Counted from the first letter of the stretch, positions 8,694 to 17,321 are shown. The stretch: 33,291 bases of DNA from Rhodanobacteraceae bacterium (GCA_027019085.1 JALUXG010000036.1:1-33291), one strand, 5' to 3'. The notes: generated by a model from the sequence alone, not told the origin. Translations and numbers: made by a program.

Positions 8694-9722
8694 TCACGAT
8701 TCACGACGGGCCGCGAGAAGTTCCCGCCAGAGCGCCTCGCCGCGCCAGATGCGTTGCTCGTCCCTTTCCGCGCGGTGCACCAGTTCGGCGAGCCGCGCAT
8801 TGACCGGGGCGCGCAGGCCGTGTTCTGTGGCCAGGCGCACCACCTCGCCGTTGATCCAGTCCACCTCGGTGGGACGCCCCGCGGCCAGGTCCTCCCAGGT
8901 GGAGGAGCGCGCCTGCGGATCGATGGCGAGCATACGCTGTGCCAGCAGGGCGAATACCGCGTCGGGCGCCGCCAGAAGACAGGGGATCCATGCTGCCGGC
9001 AGAGGGGTAAGCCGTGCCGGACGCAGGCCATGCACGCGAAAGATACCCATCGCCTCGCGCTGGGCCAGTACCAGGCAGCGCCGGTAGGCACGATCCGCCA
9101 GCTCCTCGCGAAGCGGCAGGTCAGACAGCGCGTTGATGGCGTTGTTGAGATTGAGCAACAACTTGGCCGTCTGCACCGCGGGCATGTCCTCGCGCAACTC
9201 CAGCGGCAGACCCGCGTGCTCGAAACACGCCAGCCACGGCGCCAGCGCGGCATGGTCCTCGACCATCAGCTCGCCGGCCGAAGCGCGGTGCAGCCGCCCC
9301 AGGCCACGATGGAACACCTGGAAGGGCACCATTCCGGCCAGCACGGTGCAGCCGGGCAGGTGCCCGCGCAGGGTCGACACATTGCGCAGGCCGTTCTGGA
9401 AGCTGATGACCAGTGCATCCGGACGTACACGCCCGGCCAGTTCCCGCGCCGCTGCCGCCGTATCCCCGGATTTGACCGTAACCAGCACCAGGTCCGCGTC
9501 ATCCACGGCGTCCGGGCCGGTGACACATTCCAGGCTCGCTGGCGGACAATCACGTTTGCGTCCCTGCATGTCGGTAAGGGCGAGCCCGTGTTCGGACAGC
9601 ATGGCGCATACGCGTTGACGTCCGATCAGGCGCACCCGGGCGCAAGTTCCCAGCCAGCCGCCCAGGAAGCACCCCACGCTGCCGGCGCCGAACACTGCCA
9701 CTACGGGCCGCGATGCCTGCAT
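8694..9722 (-). CDS. 2-dehydropantoate 2-reductase family protein
   Basis: Protein of 342 residues with an N-terminal Rossmann fold (VVAVFGAGSVGCFLGGWL) and the C-terminal helical domain of ketopantoate reductases. Conserved pieces are LVTVKSGDT, SFQNGLRN and the catalytic Lys in QTAKLLLNLNNAINALSD. The family reduces ketopantoate with NADPH on the way to pantothenate (PanE), but paralogues act on other 2-keto acids, so I leave out a symbol. I chose ATG 9722 (MQASRPVVAVF); the frame runs far upstream only as the antisense of the peptidase gene. It sits 99 nt upstream of trpG on the same strand. Confidence 0.88.
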   Translation of the reverse strand: MQASRPVVAVFGAGSVGCFLGGWLGTCARVRLIGRQRVCAMLSEHGLALTDMQGRKRDCPPASLECVTGPDAVDDADLVLVTVKSGDTAAAARELAGRVRPDALVISFQNGLRNVSTLRGHLPGCTVLAGMVPFQVFHRGLGRLHRASAGELMVEDHAALAPWLACFEHAGLPLELREDMPAVQTAKLLLNLNNAINALSDLPLREELADRAYRRCLVLAQREAMGIFRVHGLRPARLTPLPAAWIPCLLAAPDAVFALLAQRMLAIDPQARSSTWEDLAAGRPTEVDWINGEVVRLATEHGLRAPVNARLAELVHRAERDEQRIWRGEALWRELLAARRES

Positions 9723-9794
9723 GGCCACACGCTCCCAGTCACCTTCGACCAAGCATAGCGCGACGGCACGTGACGCATCGTTCACAATGGGTGC

Positions 9795-10874
9795 ATGCGC
9801 AACCCGCTCCGTATTGCGGCTGTGGCCGTGAGCCTGCTTTCCCTCAACGGCTGCTACTACCTGCACCTGGCCCGCGGCGAGGCCGGCGTGCTGCTGCGCC
9901 GCCAGCCGATAACGCAGGTGCTGGCCAATCCGCACGCCGACCCGGCACTCAAGCGTCGCCTCCGGCTTGTCCTTCGGGCACGCGCCTTCGCTTCCGACCG
10001 CCTGGACCTGCCGCGCAACCGCAGCTACACGCTGTATGCCGACATCGGCCGCCCGTTCGTGATGTACAACGTGTTCGCCACGCCACCGCTGTCCCTGAAA
10101 CCGGTGGAACACTGCTTCCCCATCGCCGGCTGCGTGGCCTACCGCGGGTATTACGAGAAGGCGCGCGCCGAGACCGAAGCCACGCGTCTGCGCAAGGCGG
10201 GCGATGACGTATACATTGCCGGGGTGCCGGCCTATTCCACGCTTGGCCACTTCGCCGACCCGGTGCTCTCGAGCATGCTGCGCTGGAACAATGACGAACT
10301 GGTGGGTACCGTCTTTCACGAGCTGGCACACCAGAAGCTGTACGTGAAGGGCGACACGGCCTTCAACGAGTCCTTCGCCACCTTCGTGCAGCGCGAGGGC
10401 CTGCGCGCGTGGCATGCGGCCGAACACCTGCCGCCACCAGATCCCGAAGCCGAGTGTCACCAGCACCGGTTCACCGCACTGATCCTCGCCACGCGCTCAA
10501 AACTGCGCACGATCTATGCCAGCGATCATGACGATGCCTGGAAGCTCCGGCACAAACAGGCCGCATTCGAGGCCCTGCGCACCCGATACCACGCCCTGCG
10601 CGAAGGTCCGTGGCGGCATGTCCCGGACTACGACAACTGGATGAAGCAACCGCTCAACAACGCCACCCTGCTGCCCTTCGGCCTGTACGACCGCTTCGTG
10701 CCCGCCTTCGCCGCGCTGTTCGCACGCGCCCGCGGCGACTGGCCGGCCTTCTTCCGCGAGGTGGAAGCCCTCTCGAAGCTGGCTCCCAGGGCACGCCGTG
10801 CACGCCTCAAGACCCTGGCAGGAACCGCCTCGCCCCGAATCGGGCAGGACAAACATCGTCAGCCGCACGCATGA
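9795..10874 (+). CDS. Putative lipoprotein aminopeptidase (PF10023-like)
   Basis: Protein of 359 residues with a lipoprotein signal peptide (charged MRNPLR, hydrophobic AAVAVSLLSL, lipobox LNGC with Cys20), so probably anchored in the outer or inner membrane facing the periplasm. It has a zinc-metallopeptidase motif HELAH in GTVFHELAHQKLY, followed by the Glu of FNESFATFVQREG as a third ligand. This layout and the HCFPIAGCVAYRGYY segment match the 'putative aminopeptidase' family PF10023; its substrate is not known to me. It is the only plus-strand gene inside the trp region and is divergent from the reductase gene (72-nt gap). Confidence 0.82.
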   Translation: MRNPLRIAAVAVSLLSLNGCYYLHLARGEAGVLLRRQPITQVLANPHADPALKRRLRLVLRARAFASDRLDLPRNRSYTLYADIGRPFVMYNVFATPPLSLKPVEHCFPIAGCVAYRGYYEKARAETEATRLRKAGDDVYIAGVPAYSTLGHFADPVLSSMLRWNNDELVGTVFHELAHQKLYVKGDTAFNESFATFVQREGLRAWHAAEHLPPPDPEAECHQHRFTALILATRSKLRTIYASDHDDAWKLRHKQAAFEALRTRYHALREGPWRHVPDYDNWMKQPLNNATLLPFGLYDRFVPAFAALFARARGDWPAFFREVEALSKLAPRARRARLKTLAGTASPRIGQDKHRQPHA

Positions 10875-10986
10875 CACGCCGGATGCCGGAATGGCACTAC
10901 CTGCCGAACGTGGTTATAAAACCGCGTCCACTGATGCCTGCCGTGCCCACCGGAAGTGGACGGAGGCGGACCTTACCCGTGGCGCT

Positions 10987-11280
10987 TCATGGCAAAGGCC
11001 GGTCGGACGCAACAGCGACATAGTGCCGCTCGGATGTGCGCGGATCGAAATAGACGGCCGTGACACTTCCGGTCTCCGGATCGACGAAGCGCTCGCCGGT
11101 GTCCTGCCAGTGCGGCTCGACTCGCTGCTTCGCCGGGGTCTTGTAGCGCGAACGCTCGATCGCCAGCCCGATCACCAGCACCAGACCCGGAACCAGCAGC
11201 TGCGGCGCCCACAGTGCACCGACCAGGCACGCTGCACCGATCACATACAGGCCGGTGCGCAAGCCCGTGCGTGCGCTCAC
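10987..11280 (-). CDS. Small membrane protein of unknown function
   Basis: Protein of 97 residues with two closely spaced hydrophobic segments (about 10-25 and 27-42), then a polar tail with HWQDTGERFVDPETGSVTAVYFDPRTSERHYV. I do not recognise a named family. It starts with GTG overlapping the stop codon of the YbjQ-like gene (GTGA), so the two are translationally coupled and probably act together at the membrane. The cytoplasmic tail reads like a small beta-rich domain. Confidence 0.75.
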   Translation of the reverse strand: MSARTGLRTGLYVIGAACLVGALWAPQLLVPGLVLVIGLAIERSRYKTPAKQRVEPHWQDTGERFVDPETGSVTAVYFDPRTSERHYVAVASDRPLP

Positions 11281-11603
11281 GCGTCCGCTTCCAGCACCAC
11301 TGCAGTACCGTAGGCCACGATCTCGCTCATGGTCTGGCCGATTTCCGAGGAGTCATAGCGCATCATCACCACTGCGTTGGCGCCCATCGCCGAAGCGTTG
11401 GTGACCATGCGATCCAGCGCATGCCGACGCGCCTCCTCCAGCAATTGCGTGTATTCATGGATCTCGCCGCCCACCAGCGAGCGCAGTCCGGCCATCACGT
11501 TGCCGCCAAGCCCGCGGCTGCGCACAACCACGCCGAACACCTGCCCCTTCACTTCGCGTACCTGTTTGCCGGGAACATTTTCCGTAGTAACGACCAGCAT
11601 CAT
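11277..11603 (-). CDS. YbjQ family (UPF0145) heavy-metal-binding-domain protein
   Basis: Protein of 108 residues, the size of E. coli YbjQ. Family signatures are visible: VTTENVPGKQVREVKGQVFG, the SRGLGGNVMAGLRSLVGGE core, and NASAMGANAVVMMRYDSSEI. The fold forms pentamers; the function is not established, and metal binding is only implied by the family name. It starts with ATG 11603 after AGGGGATT, and is followed by the coupled membrane gene. It sits 13 nt downstream of the AT-richer HTH-ATPase gene, but its composition and family are typical of the host. Confidence 0.92.
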   Translation of the reverse strand: MMLVVTTENVPGKQVREVKGQVFGVVVRSRGLGGNVMAGLRSLVGGEIHEYTQLLEEARRHALDRMVTNASAMGANAVVMMRYDSSEIGQTMSEIVAYGTAVVLEADA

Positions 11604-11616
11604 AATCCCCTCGTCG

Positions 11617-12645
11617 CTATTCTGCTCTCAATGCACGGTTGATCATTTCTTGAACTTCAGGTCTTGCACCGCTCGGAATCAACTCAATTCCTGGGTGCGC
11701 CCTAGCGAAAACCCTGAATATCTCGTCTGCGAACGCTTGCCCGACCATTTCCACGCCTTCAAAATCAAGAATAATGTTCCTGAACTTGTCAAAGCGCGAT
11801 ATGAGCCTTTTTGCCTGCGACCGAGAAATCAAGTTTTCATCTCCTATTCGAGCCAACCTTACTGGCACGATTGTTTTCTCGAAGCTATAGTCATCCGGAC
11901 CACTCGAGTACTTGGAAAATATATCACGCAAGACCGTCTTGCTTGACCTTTGAATATGCATGACGACTGCTGTACCGTCCATTGGCTTGTTGCTTTCAAG
12001 GAGCCAGTCATCATCACTGACAGCTGGATGGTGCCCAAACGTCAGATCACCGGAGAAAATCCAGAATTCGTCGAATGCCTTCGATGTGAAAAAGATCCCC
12101 TCTCCCGTATGACGGATTGGATCTGTTGTTAATTTACCCTTTGCGAGTTCAAGCAAAGCCAGCCTTTCGTCAGGCAAGGACAAGTGCTCTGTGATTTTCC
12201 TAAAGATGCCTACGCCATCGTCTGTCACAGACAAAATAACTTTCTCTTCATTGACATCAAGCCTTACGATCAACTCCTTCCCTTCGGAATGATCAACCGC
12301 ATTGTTGACCATTTCTGTAATGCCATAGTGACAAATTTCAATAACATTCCTTGGCACACCATGAAGAAGTGGCGCCAAATCATTGGACCAGACGATATCT
12401 TCGGCTAGCCCCTCCAGCTCGTATGTCAATCGCGCCTTACGCTTGACGCCATGCACATAGGTGGGTCTCGTTGTACCTTGCTTGGCGAGGTACCCCTCTT
12501 CCACCAGGCGATTGACATGCCGCACCACGGCTGCTCTTGAGAGACCCAGCTCATCTGCGACGACTCGTACAAGATCCTCCGGATGTGATCCGACCCGATG
12601 GAATACGGCGGCTTCTACGTCTCTGGCGCGTGACGGTCTGGGCAT
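11617..12645 (-). CDS. HTH + GHKL ATPase + STAS-like (DUF4325-type) regulator
   Basis: Protein of 342 residues with three parts. Residues 5-65 form a winged helix (LVRVVADELGLSRAAVVRHVNRLVEEGYL). Residues 95-230 form a GHKL ATPase with N-box EMVNNAVDHS (E111, N114/N115, D118), G1 box DDGVGI and G2 box GEGIFF, close to RsbW/SpoIIAB anti-sigma kinases. Residues 258-340 look like a STAS-like DUF4325 domain (IILDFEGVEMVGQAFADEIFRVF). It thus joins a DNA binder, a partner-switch kinase and an anti-sigma-antagonist-like domain in one chain. It has no phosphoacceptor His domain or membrane segment. The gene is clearly AT-richer than its neighbours (about 43-50% G+C in the lines I counted) and looks acquired. 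Targets are unknown. Confidence 0.85.
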   Translation of the reverse strand: MPRPSRARDVEAAVFHRVGSHPEDLVRVVADELGLSRAAVVRHVNRLVEEGYLAKQGTTRPTYVHGVKRKARLTYELEGLAEDIVWSNDLAPLLHGVPRNVIEICHYGITEMVNNAVDHSEGKELIVRLDVNEEKVILSVTDDGVGIFRKITEHLSLPDERLALLELAKGKLTTDPIRHTGEGIFFTSKAFDEFWIFSGDLTFGHHPAVSDDDWLLESNKPMDGTAVVMHIQRSSKTVLRDIFSKYSSGPDDYSFEKTIVPVRLARIGDENLISRSQAKRLISRFDKFRNIILDFEGVEMVGQAFADEIFRVFARAHPGIELIPSGARPEVQEMINRALRAE

Positions 12646-12670
12646 TTAGTCGTCAAACTCATCTTGTTTG

Positions 12671-12723
12671 CTTCGTACTTGGTACTAATTCTACCCTACT
12701 TCGTACTTATTGGCTTCATACTT
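12671..12723 (-). promoter_or_regulatory. Three AAGTAYGAAG repeats upstream of the HTH-ATPase gene
   Basis: On the minus strand AAGTATGAAG (12714-12723), AAGTACGAAG (12699-12708) and AAGTACGAAG (12671-12680) lie just ahead of the start codon at 12645. Next to the last copy is TAGTACCAAGTAC, a near-palindrome. They could be operators read by the protein's own winged helix, or a remnant of a simple repeat. The 98-nt gap has no other gene. Confidence 0.4.
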
Positions 12724-12743
12724 AATACTTTCATGGACTCCTC

Positions 12744-14219
12744 TCACAACCCCTCGGCCGCCTGCGCCACCGCGCGGAACAGGGCGCGGCCCTTGTTCAT
12801 GGTCTCCTCCCACTCGGCGGCGGGATCGGAGTCGTAGACGATGCCGGCGCCGGCCTGCACGTGCAGGCGGCCGCCGTGGATGACGGCGGTGCGGATGGCG
12901 ATGGCAGTATCGGCGTCGCCCCACCAGCCGATCCAGCCGATGGCACCGGCGTAGATGTTGCGCTTGTGCGGTTCCAGCTCCTGGATGATCTCGATCGCGC
13001 GCACCTTGGGCGCGCCGCTCAGGGTGCCGGCGGGAAACGCGGCCTTGAGCACGTCCATGTAGCCGGTGCCCTCGCGCACCGTGCCCTGCACCTCGGAGAC
13101 GATGTGCATGACGTGCGAGTAGCGTTCGATGCTGAAGGCGTCACTGACTTCCACTGAGCCCTCGACACTGATCCGCCCCACGTCGTTGCGCCCCAGGTCG
13201 ATCAGCATCACGTGCTCGGCGCGCTCCTTGGGATCGGCCAGCAACTCGGTCTCCAGCGCACGGTCCTCCTCCTCCGTGGCCCCGCGGCGGCGGGTGCCGG
13301 CCAGCGGGCGCACTGTGACCTTGCCGTCCTTGAGGCGGGCCAGGATCTCCGGCGAGGAGCCGACGATCTGCGTCTCACCGAGGTCCAGGAAATACATGTA
13401 CGGCGAGGGATTGAGTGCACGCAGCGCGCGGTAGACATCCACCGGACGGGCACGGAAGGGCACACTGAGCCGCTGCGAGGGCACCACCTGGAAGATGTCA
13501 CCGGCGCGGATGTATTCCCTGGCCTGCTCGACCATGGCCATGAAGGCCTCGCGCGTGAACGAGGACCTGAAGTCCGTCTCGGCCAGCGGCTCGGGGTGCA
13601 GGGTCTCGGGGTAGGTCGACCCCGAGCGCCGCAGCCGGAAATGCAGCTCCGCCAGCCGCCGCTGCGCGCGGGCCCAGGCCTGGGGCAAGGCCGGGTCGGC
13701 ATGCACGATCAGGTACAGGCGACCCTTGAGCCGGTCGAATACCGCCATTTCTTCGGCCAGCATCAGCAGCACGTCGGGCGTGCCCAGCTCGTCGGGCAGG
13801 TCCCAGCGCGCCAGCCGCGGCTCGATGTAGCCCACCGTCTCGAAGCCGAAGTACCCGACCAGGCCCCCGGTGAACGCCGGAAGATCCGGCAACTGCGGCA
13901 CCCGGTAGCTCTTGCGCAGGCGTTCGATCTCGCCCAGCGGGTCGTCAAGTTCGCGCGTCTCGATCGTCTCGCCGCATTCCTCGACTTCCAGTGTGTGCGC
14001 GCGCAGCTTGTACACGCGCCGCGCAGGCAGGCCGATGATCGAATAGCGCCCCCAGTTTTCCCCGCCCTCCACGGACTCGAACAGGAAGGTATAGGGCCCG
14101 TCGGCTAGCTTCTGGTAGACCGAGAGCGGGGTGTCGAGATCGGACAGCACCTCGCGCACCACCGGAATGCGGTTGTGCCCGGCGGCGGCCAGTTGCTGGA
14201 ATTGCTCGTGCGTGATCAC
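12744..14219 (-). CDS. trpE: Anthranilate synthase component I
   Basis: Enzyme of 491 residues that converts chorismate and ammonia (from TrpG) to anthranilate. The chorismate-binding core is intact: GDIFQVVPSQRLSVPF, GSSPEILARL, PLAGTRRRG, IDLGRNDVGR, GTLSGAPKVRAIEII, and AGAGIVYDSDP near the end. The N-terminal FLFESVEGG segment matches the tryptophan feedback site (LLES in enteric enzymes), so allosteric inhibition is likely. It starts with GTG (14219). I saw no leader peptide or attenuator in the 77 nt upstream. trpG is about 4.1 kb downstream, beyond unrelated genes. Confidence 0.97.
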   Translation of the reverse strand: MITHEQFQQLAAAGHNRIPVVREVLSDLDTPLSVYQKLADGPYTFLFESVEGGENWGRYSIIGLPARRVYKLRAHTLEVEECGETIETRELDDPLGEIERLRKSYRVPQLPDLPAFTGGLVGYFGFETVGYIEPRLARWDLPDELGTPDVLLMLAEEMAVFDRLKGRLYLIVHADPALPQAWARAQRRLAELHFRLRRSGSTYPETLHPEPLAETDFRSSFTREAFMAMVEQAREYIRAGDIFQVVPSQRLSVPFRARPVDVYRALRALNPSPYMYFLDLGETQIVGSSPEILARLKDGKVTVRPLAGTRRRGATEEEDRALETELLADPKERAEHVMLIDLGRNDVGRISVEGSVEVSDAFSIERYSHVMHIVSEVQGTVREGTGYMDVLKAAFPAGTLSGAPKVRAIEIIQELEPHKRNIYAGAIGWIGWWGDADTAIAIRTAVIHGGRLHVQAGAGIVYDSDPAAEWEETMNKGRALFRAVAQAAEGL

Positions 14220-14296
14220 GGATCGCGGGTTTCAAGTGGGACAGTCCGGCGAAGATAGCATTATTGCCGTCCGACCCGGAGCGCGTCCTGCTGCCC

Positions 14297-16297
14297 TCAG
14301 GCCAGCCTTTGCCTCGGCAGGCCGTGCAGGTGCAGGGTGAACACCACGCCGCTGCCATCGTCCAGATTGCGGGCCTCGACGCGCCCCTGGTGGCGCTCGA
14401 CAATCAACCGCACCACATACAGGCCCAGACCCAGATGCGGCGTTTGCTCGTGTCCGCGGTCCTCGCGCACGCTGACCAGCGAATCGAAAAGGCGGCCCTG
14501 CATCGTGGCCGGCAGCGGCGGCCCCTGGTTGGCCATCTCGATGGTGGCCTCGCCGTCCACGCTGCGCAGCGCCAGACGGATCCATCCGTCGTCGGGGGTG
14601 AACGAGACGGCATTGCCGAACAGTTTGTCCAGCGCCTGGGCAATCAACTCCGGTGCGCCGTGCATGCGGACCGGCGCACCCGGAACCTCCAGCAACACGC
14701 GACGCGGTGCAGCCAGCGCGCGATAACCCTCCGCGCACCCGCGCAGCAGTTCGCAAAGATCGAAATCCTCGCCTTCACCAGCCTCGATGGCCCGTTCGAT
14801 GCGACTGGCCTCGCTCATCGCGCGCACCAGCACCCCCATGCGGGTCACGCCATCACGCGCGCGCTGCAGGTAGGGCCGCCCCGCTGCGGGCAGGCCGGCC
14901 TGTTCCAGGTTGTCCAGCGAGGACTTGACGATGGCCAGCGGCGTATTGAGTTCGTGCGAGAGTTTCGAAGCCAGGGTGCGCAGGTATTCGGTGTACCCGG
15001 CCACGGCGCGGGTCAGCCGTTCGAAGCTGCGCGCCAGGTCGCCCAGTTCATCACGGTCACCTCGCAACGGGAACGCACCGGCGTAGTGCCCGTCGTGCGC
15101 CTGCGCCTGTTCGGCGGCATTGCGCAAACGGCCAAGGCGCATGCTCAGGCGGGTGGCGAATCCGAACAGCACCAGCCCGGCAACCAGCAGCACGCCCAGG
15201 CTGGCCAGCAACAGCGCGTACAGCGCATGGTTGGCCAGCAGCGGCACGGCCAGACTGGCCTGCTCCAGTTGCAATGCACCCTCGTGCTGCCCGTCGGCGC
15301 CAAACACCGGCACGGTCACGCTCAGCACCACGCTGCCTCGCCGCTCGCCCTGGGTCCACGACACCGCTGTCTGTCCCGCCAGTGCCGCACGCACCCGGGG
15401 CGTGTCCAGGCGCGGGGCATCCTCGGTCCACGGCTGCGCCGGATCGAACGGCGCGGCAATCAGCAGCCGATACACGGTGTAGGCCAGCCAGCCCGGACGC
15501 CGTTGCGCGGTTCCATCGGCATGCAGCGACCCTGCCGTGGCCAGCAGCCAGGCGCCCGGCGCCAGCAGGCGTGCCTGCACACCACCCGGCAACAGGCGCG
15601 CCAGCGAAGCGGACAATGCCCCGGAATAGGCCAGCAGGGGCCGTACCGGCTCGTCCAGATCGGCGACCGCAGGATCGGCATCGTGCAGCACCATGCCCAG
15701 CCCGGTGATACCCAGTGTGCGCGGCAAACGCATTTCGATGCGGTAACCGCTGCCGTCATCCTGCCACTGGCCCTGCAGATGGCCGGGGAAGCCGTAGGCC
15801 GAGCAGTCATTGCGCGCCGGCGCGACGAAACCTCCGGGCGCCGCGCTGGCGATCAGGTAACGGCAGCGCAAGGGGCCGCGGGCCAGGATCAGGATCACGT
15901 GGTCGGCCTGCATGGCCTCGGGCGCATCGGCATCGCTGCGTGTACGCGTGGTGTCGTCCACCGTCAGGAACAGGTACAGCCAGCTCGCATCCTGCGCCAG
16001 CATCAGCCGGCCACGACCATCGAGGCGTTGCGCCCAGGGCGTCAGCGGTCCCCAGTCGTCGGCGTAGCCATCGATGGTGATCGGTCCGCTGGGCCGCTGC
16101 ACGAACCACCCGCGCTGCCGTGGCAGAACCGCGCCCGCCGCGACCAGCGCCCGGGCCAGCGTCTGCGCCGAGGCGGTCAGCGCCTGCGCCTGCCCGCGCC
16201 GCAGCAGCGACTCCATCTGCCGCACGTACAGCAGTCCCACCAGTGGCAACACCAGCGTGGACAGGGCCACCAGCAGCAGCTTGCGACGCAGGCTCAT
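14297..16297 (-). CDS. Histidine kinase of the 'proteobacterial dedicated sortase' type
   Basis: Membrane sensor kinase of 666 residues. One N-terminal membrane segment (LLLVALSTLVLPLVGLLYV) is followed by a large periplasmic part that starts like a CBM9 carbohydrate-binding domain (ITIDGYADDWGPL, LYLFLTVDDTT), then a second membrane segment (ALLLASLGVLLVAGLVLFGF), HAMP, HisKA with SHELNTPLAIVKS, and a GHKL ATPase with HLGLGLYVVRLI. The G1 box reads NQGPPLP. The size and partner resemble the TIGR03785-type kinase. The start ATG 16297 is the first Met before the membrane segment; the upstream frame runs through a heptamer repeat and is not credible. The response regulator gene is 148 nt upstream. 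Confidence 0.82.
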   Translation of the reverse strand: MSLRRKLLLVALSTLVLPLVGLLYVRQMESLLRRGQAQALTASAQTLARALVAAGAVLPRQRGWFVQRPSGPITIDGYADDWGPLTPWAQRLDGRGRLMLAQDASWLYLFLTVDDTTRTRSDADAPEAMQADHVILILARGPLRCRYLIASAAPGGFVAPARNDCSAYGFPGHLQGQWQDDGSGYRIEMRLPRTLGITGLGMVLHDADPAVADLDEPVRPLLAYSGALSASLARLLPGGVQARLLAPGAWLLATAGSLHADGTAQRRPGWLAYTVYRLLIAAPFDPAQPWTEDAPRLDTPRVRAALAGQTAVSWTQGERRGSVVLSVTVPVFGADGQHEGALQLEQASLAVPLLANHALYALLLASLGVLLVAGLVLFGFATRLSMRLGRLRNAAEQAQAHDGHYAGAFPLRGDRDELGDLARSFERLTRAVAGYTEYLRTLASKLSHELNTPLAIVKSSLDNLEQAGLPAAGRPYLQRARDGVTRMGVLVRAMSEASRIERAIEAGEGEDFDLCELLRGCAEGYRALAAPRRVLLEVPGAPVRMHGAPELIAQALDKLFGNAVSFTPDDGWIRLALRSVDGEATIEMANQGPPLPATMQGRLFDSLVSVREDRGHEQTPHLGLGLYVVRLIVERHQGRVEARNLDDGSGVVFTLHLHGLPRQRLA

Positions 16298-16306
16298 GGG
16301 AGGGCC

Positions 16307-16334
16307 GGGACTCGGGACCCGGGACCCGGGACCC
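16307..16334. repeat. Degenerate heptamer array (GGGACTC/GGGACCC)4
   Basis: One GGGACTC and three GGGACCC copies in tandem. It is the same family as the perfect array at 5198-5270. It lies 10 nt upstream of the kinase start codon, in the gap between response regulator and kinase, where it could affect ribosome access. The rest of that gap (16335-16445) holds nothing I can name. Confidence 0.9.
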
Positions 16335-16445
16335 GGCCAAGACAACGCATTGGAAGCCTGGCACTTTCCGGTGAAAGGCTTCCTGCCCCGGAATTCATGC
16401 AGCGATCGGTGGAGCAACGATTCCCCATTTCCGATTCCCGGCCCG

Positions 16446-17135
16446 TCAGGGTTTCCAGCGGTAGCCGACACCGTGCACGGTGTCGATGGCGTCGAAATCC
16501 GCATCCACGGCGACGAACTTCTTGCGGATGCGCTTGATGTGCGAGGTGATGGTGGCGTCGTCGACCACCAGTTCGGCCTCGCGCATGAGCTGATCGCGGC
16601 TCTTCACGTGACCGGGGAAACGCACCAGGGTGTGCACCATCCAGAATTCGGTCACTGTCAACGGCACGTCGGCGCCTTTCCAGGTGATGCGCATACGTTC
16701 GGATTCGAGCTTGAGGGGGCCGTGCTCGATCACGGTCTCACTGCTGGCAGGTGCCTTGAGCGCCTCGATGCGGCGAAACAGCGCGCCGATGCGCGCGGCA
16801 AGATGGTGCAGGCTGGTGTCCTTGCTCAGGTAGTCGTCGGCGCCCAGGCGCAGGCCGGAGACCACATCGAAATCCGAATCGCGCGCGGTCAGGAAGATGA
16901 TCGGCAAGGTGGCGGATTTCGCACGCAGCTCGCGGCACAGATCGAAGCCGCCCTCCGGCTCGTCGCCCAGGCCGATGTCGATGATGACCAGCTCCGGCAG
17001 CCGGGTGGCAAAGGCCCGCGATGCCTCCTGGCGCGCGGCGAAACCGCGTACCTCGTAGCCGAAGCGTGACAGCGCCTCGACGTAGTTGGCGCGGATGACA
17101 GGTTCGTCTTCGACAATGGCGATGCTGCGACCCAT
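16446..17135 (-). CDS. Response regulator of the 'proteobacterial dedicated sortase' type
   Basis: OmpR-type response regulator of 229 residues. The receiver domain (1-120) has the acidic pair E9/D10, phosphoacceptor D53 (VIIDIGLGDE), Thr in FLTARDSDFDVVSGLRLGADD and Lys in YLSKD. The C-terminal winged helix (about 130-229) has PLTVTEFWMVHTLVRFPGHVKS and TITSHIKRIRKKF. The GLGDE insertion after the Asp, the FDVVSGLRLGADDYL segment and VTEFWMVH resemble the TIGR03787 subfamily, described in marine bacteria next to a sortase. No sortase or LPXTG-like substrate is in this window. It is divergent from two tiny ORFs. Confidence 0.88.
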   Translation of the reverse strand: MGRSIAIVEDEPVIRANYVEALSRFGYEVRGFAARQEASRAFATRLPELVIIDIGLGDEPEGGFDLCRELRAKSATLPIIFLTARDSDFDVVSGLRLGADDYLSKDTSLHHLAARIGALFRRIEALKAPASSETVIEHGPLKLESERMRITWKGADVPLTVTEFWMVHTLVRFPGHVKSRDQLMREAELVVDDATITSHIKRIRKKFVAVDADFDAIDTVHGVGYRWKP

Positions 17136-17321
17136 GACCGGCTCCTTGCGAACAGACCCTTGTTCCGGCTAGCAGCCTGCATGCCTGCGCATCCTTGCGC
17201 AAGGTGCCGGGGCACGCTGCCCGTATTTGGCCACATTTGTTCCGCAAAACGCCCGGAGCAGGCCCCGCAACGCGCCCGCGACAGGCCTTTGATGAATACC
17301 GCAGAACAACCGGAGACAGCC

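Noticed and set aside
9723-10466. N-terminal extension of the ketopantoate reductase-like gene to 590 residues
   Set aside because: The extra part is antisense to the lipoprotein peptidase; the Rossmann motif begins right after ATG 9722.
14220-14296. trp attenuator or leader peptide before trpE
   Set aside because: The gap is only 77 nt and shows no Trp-rich mini-ORF or paired hairpins.
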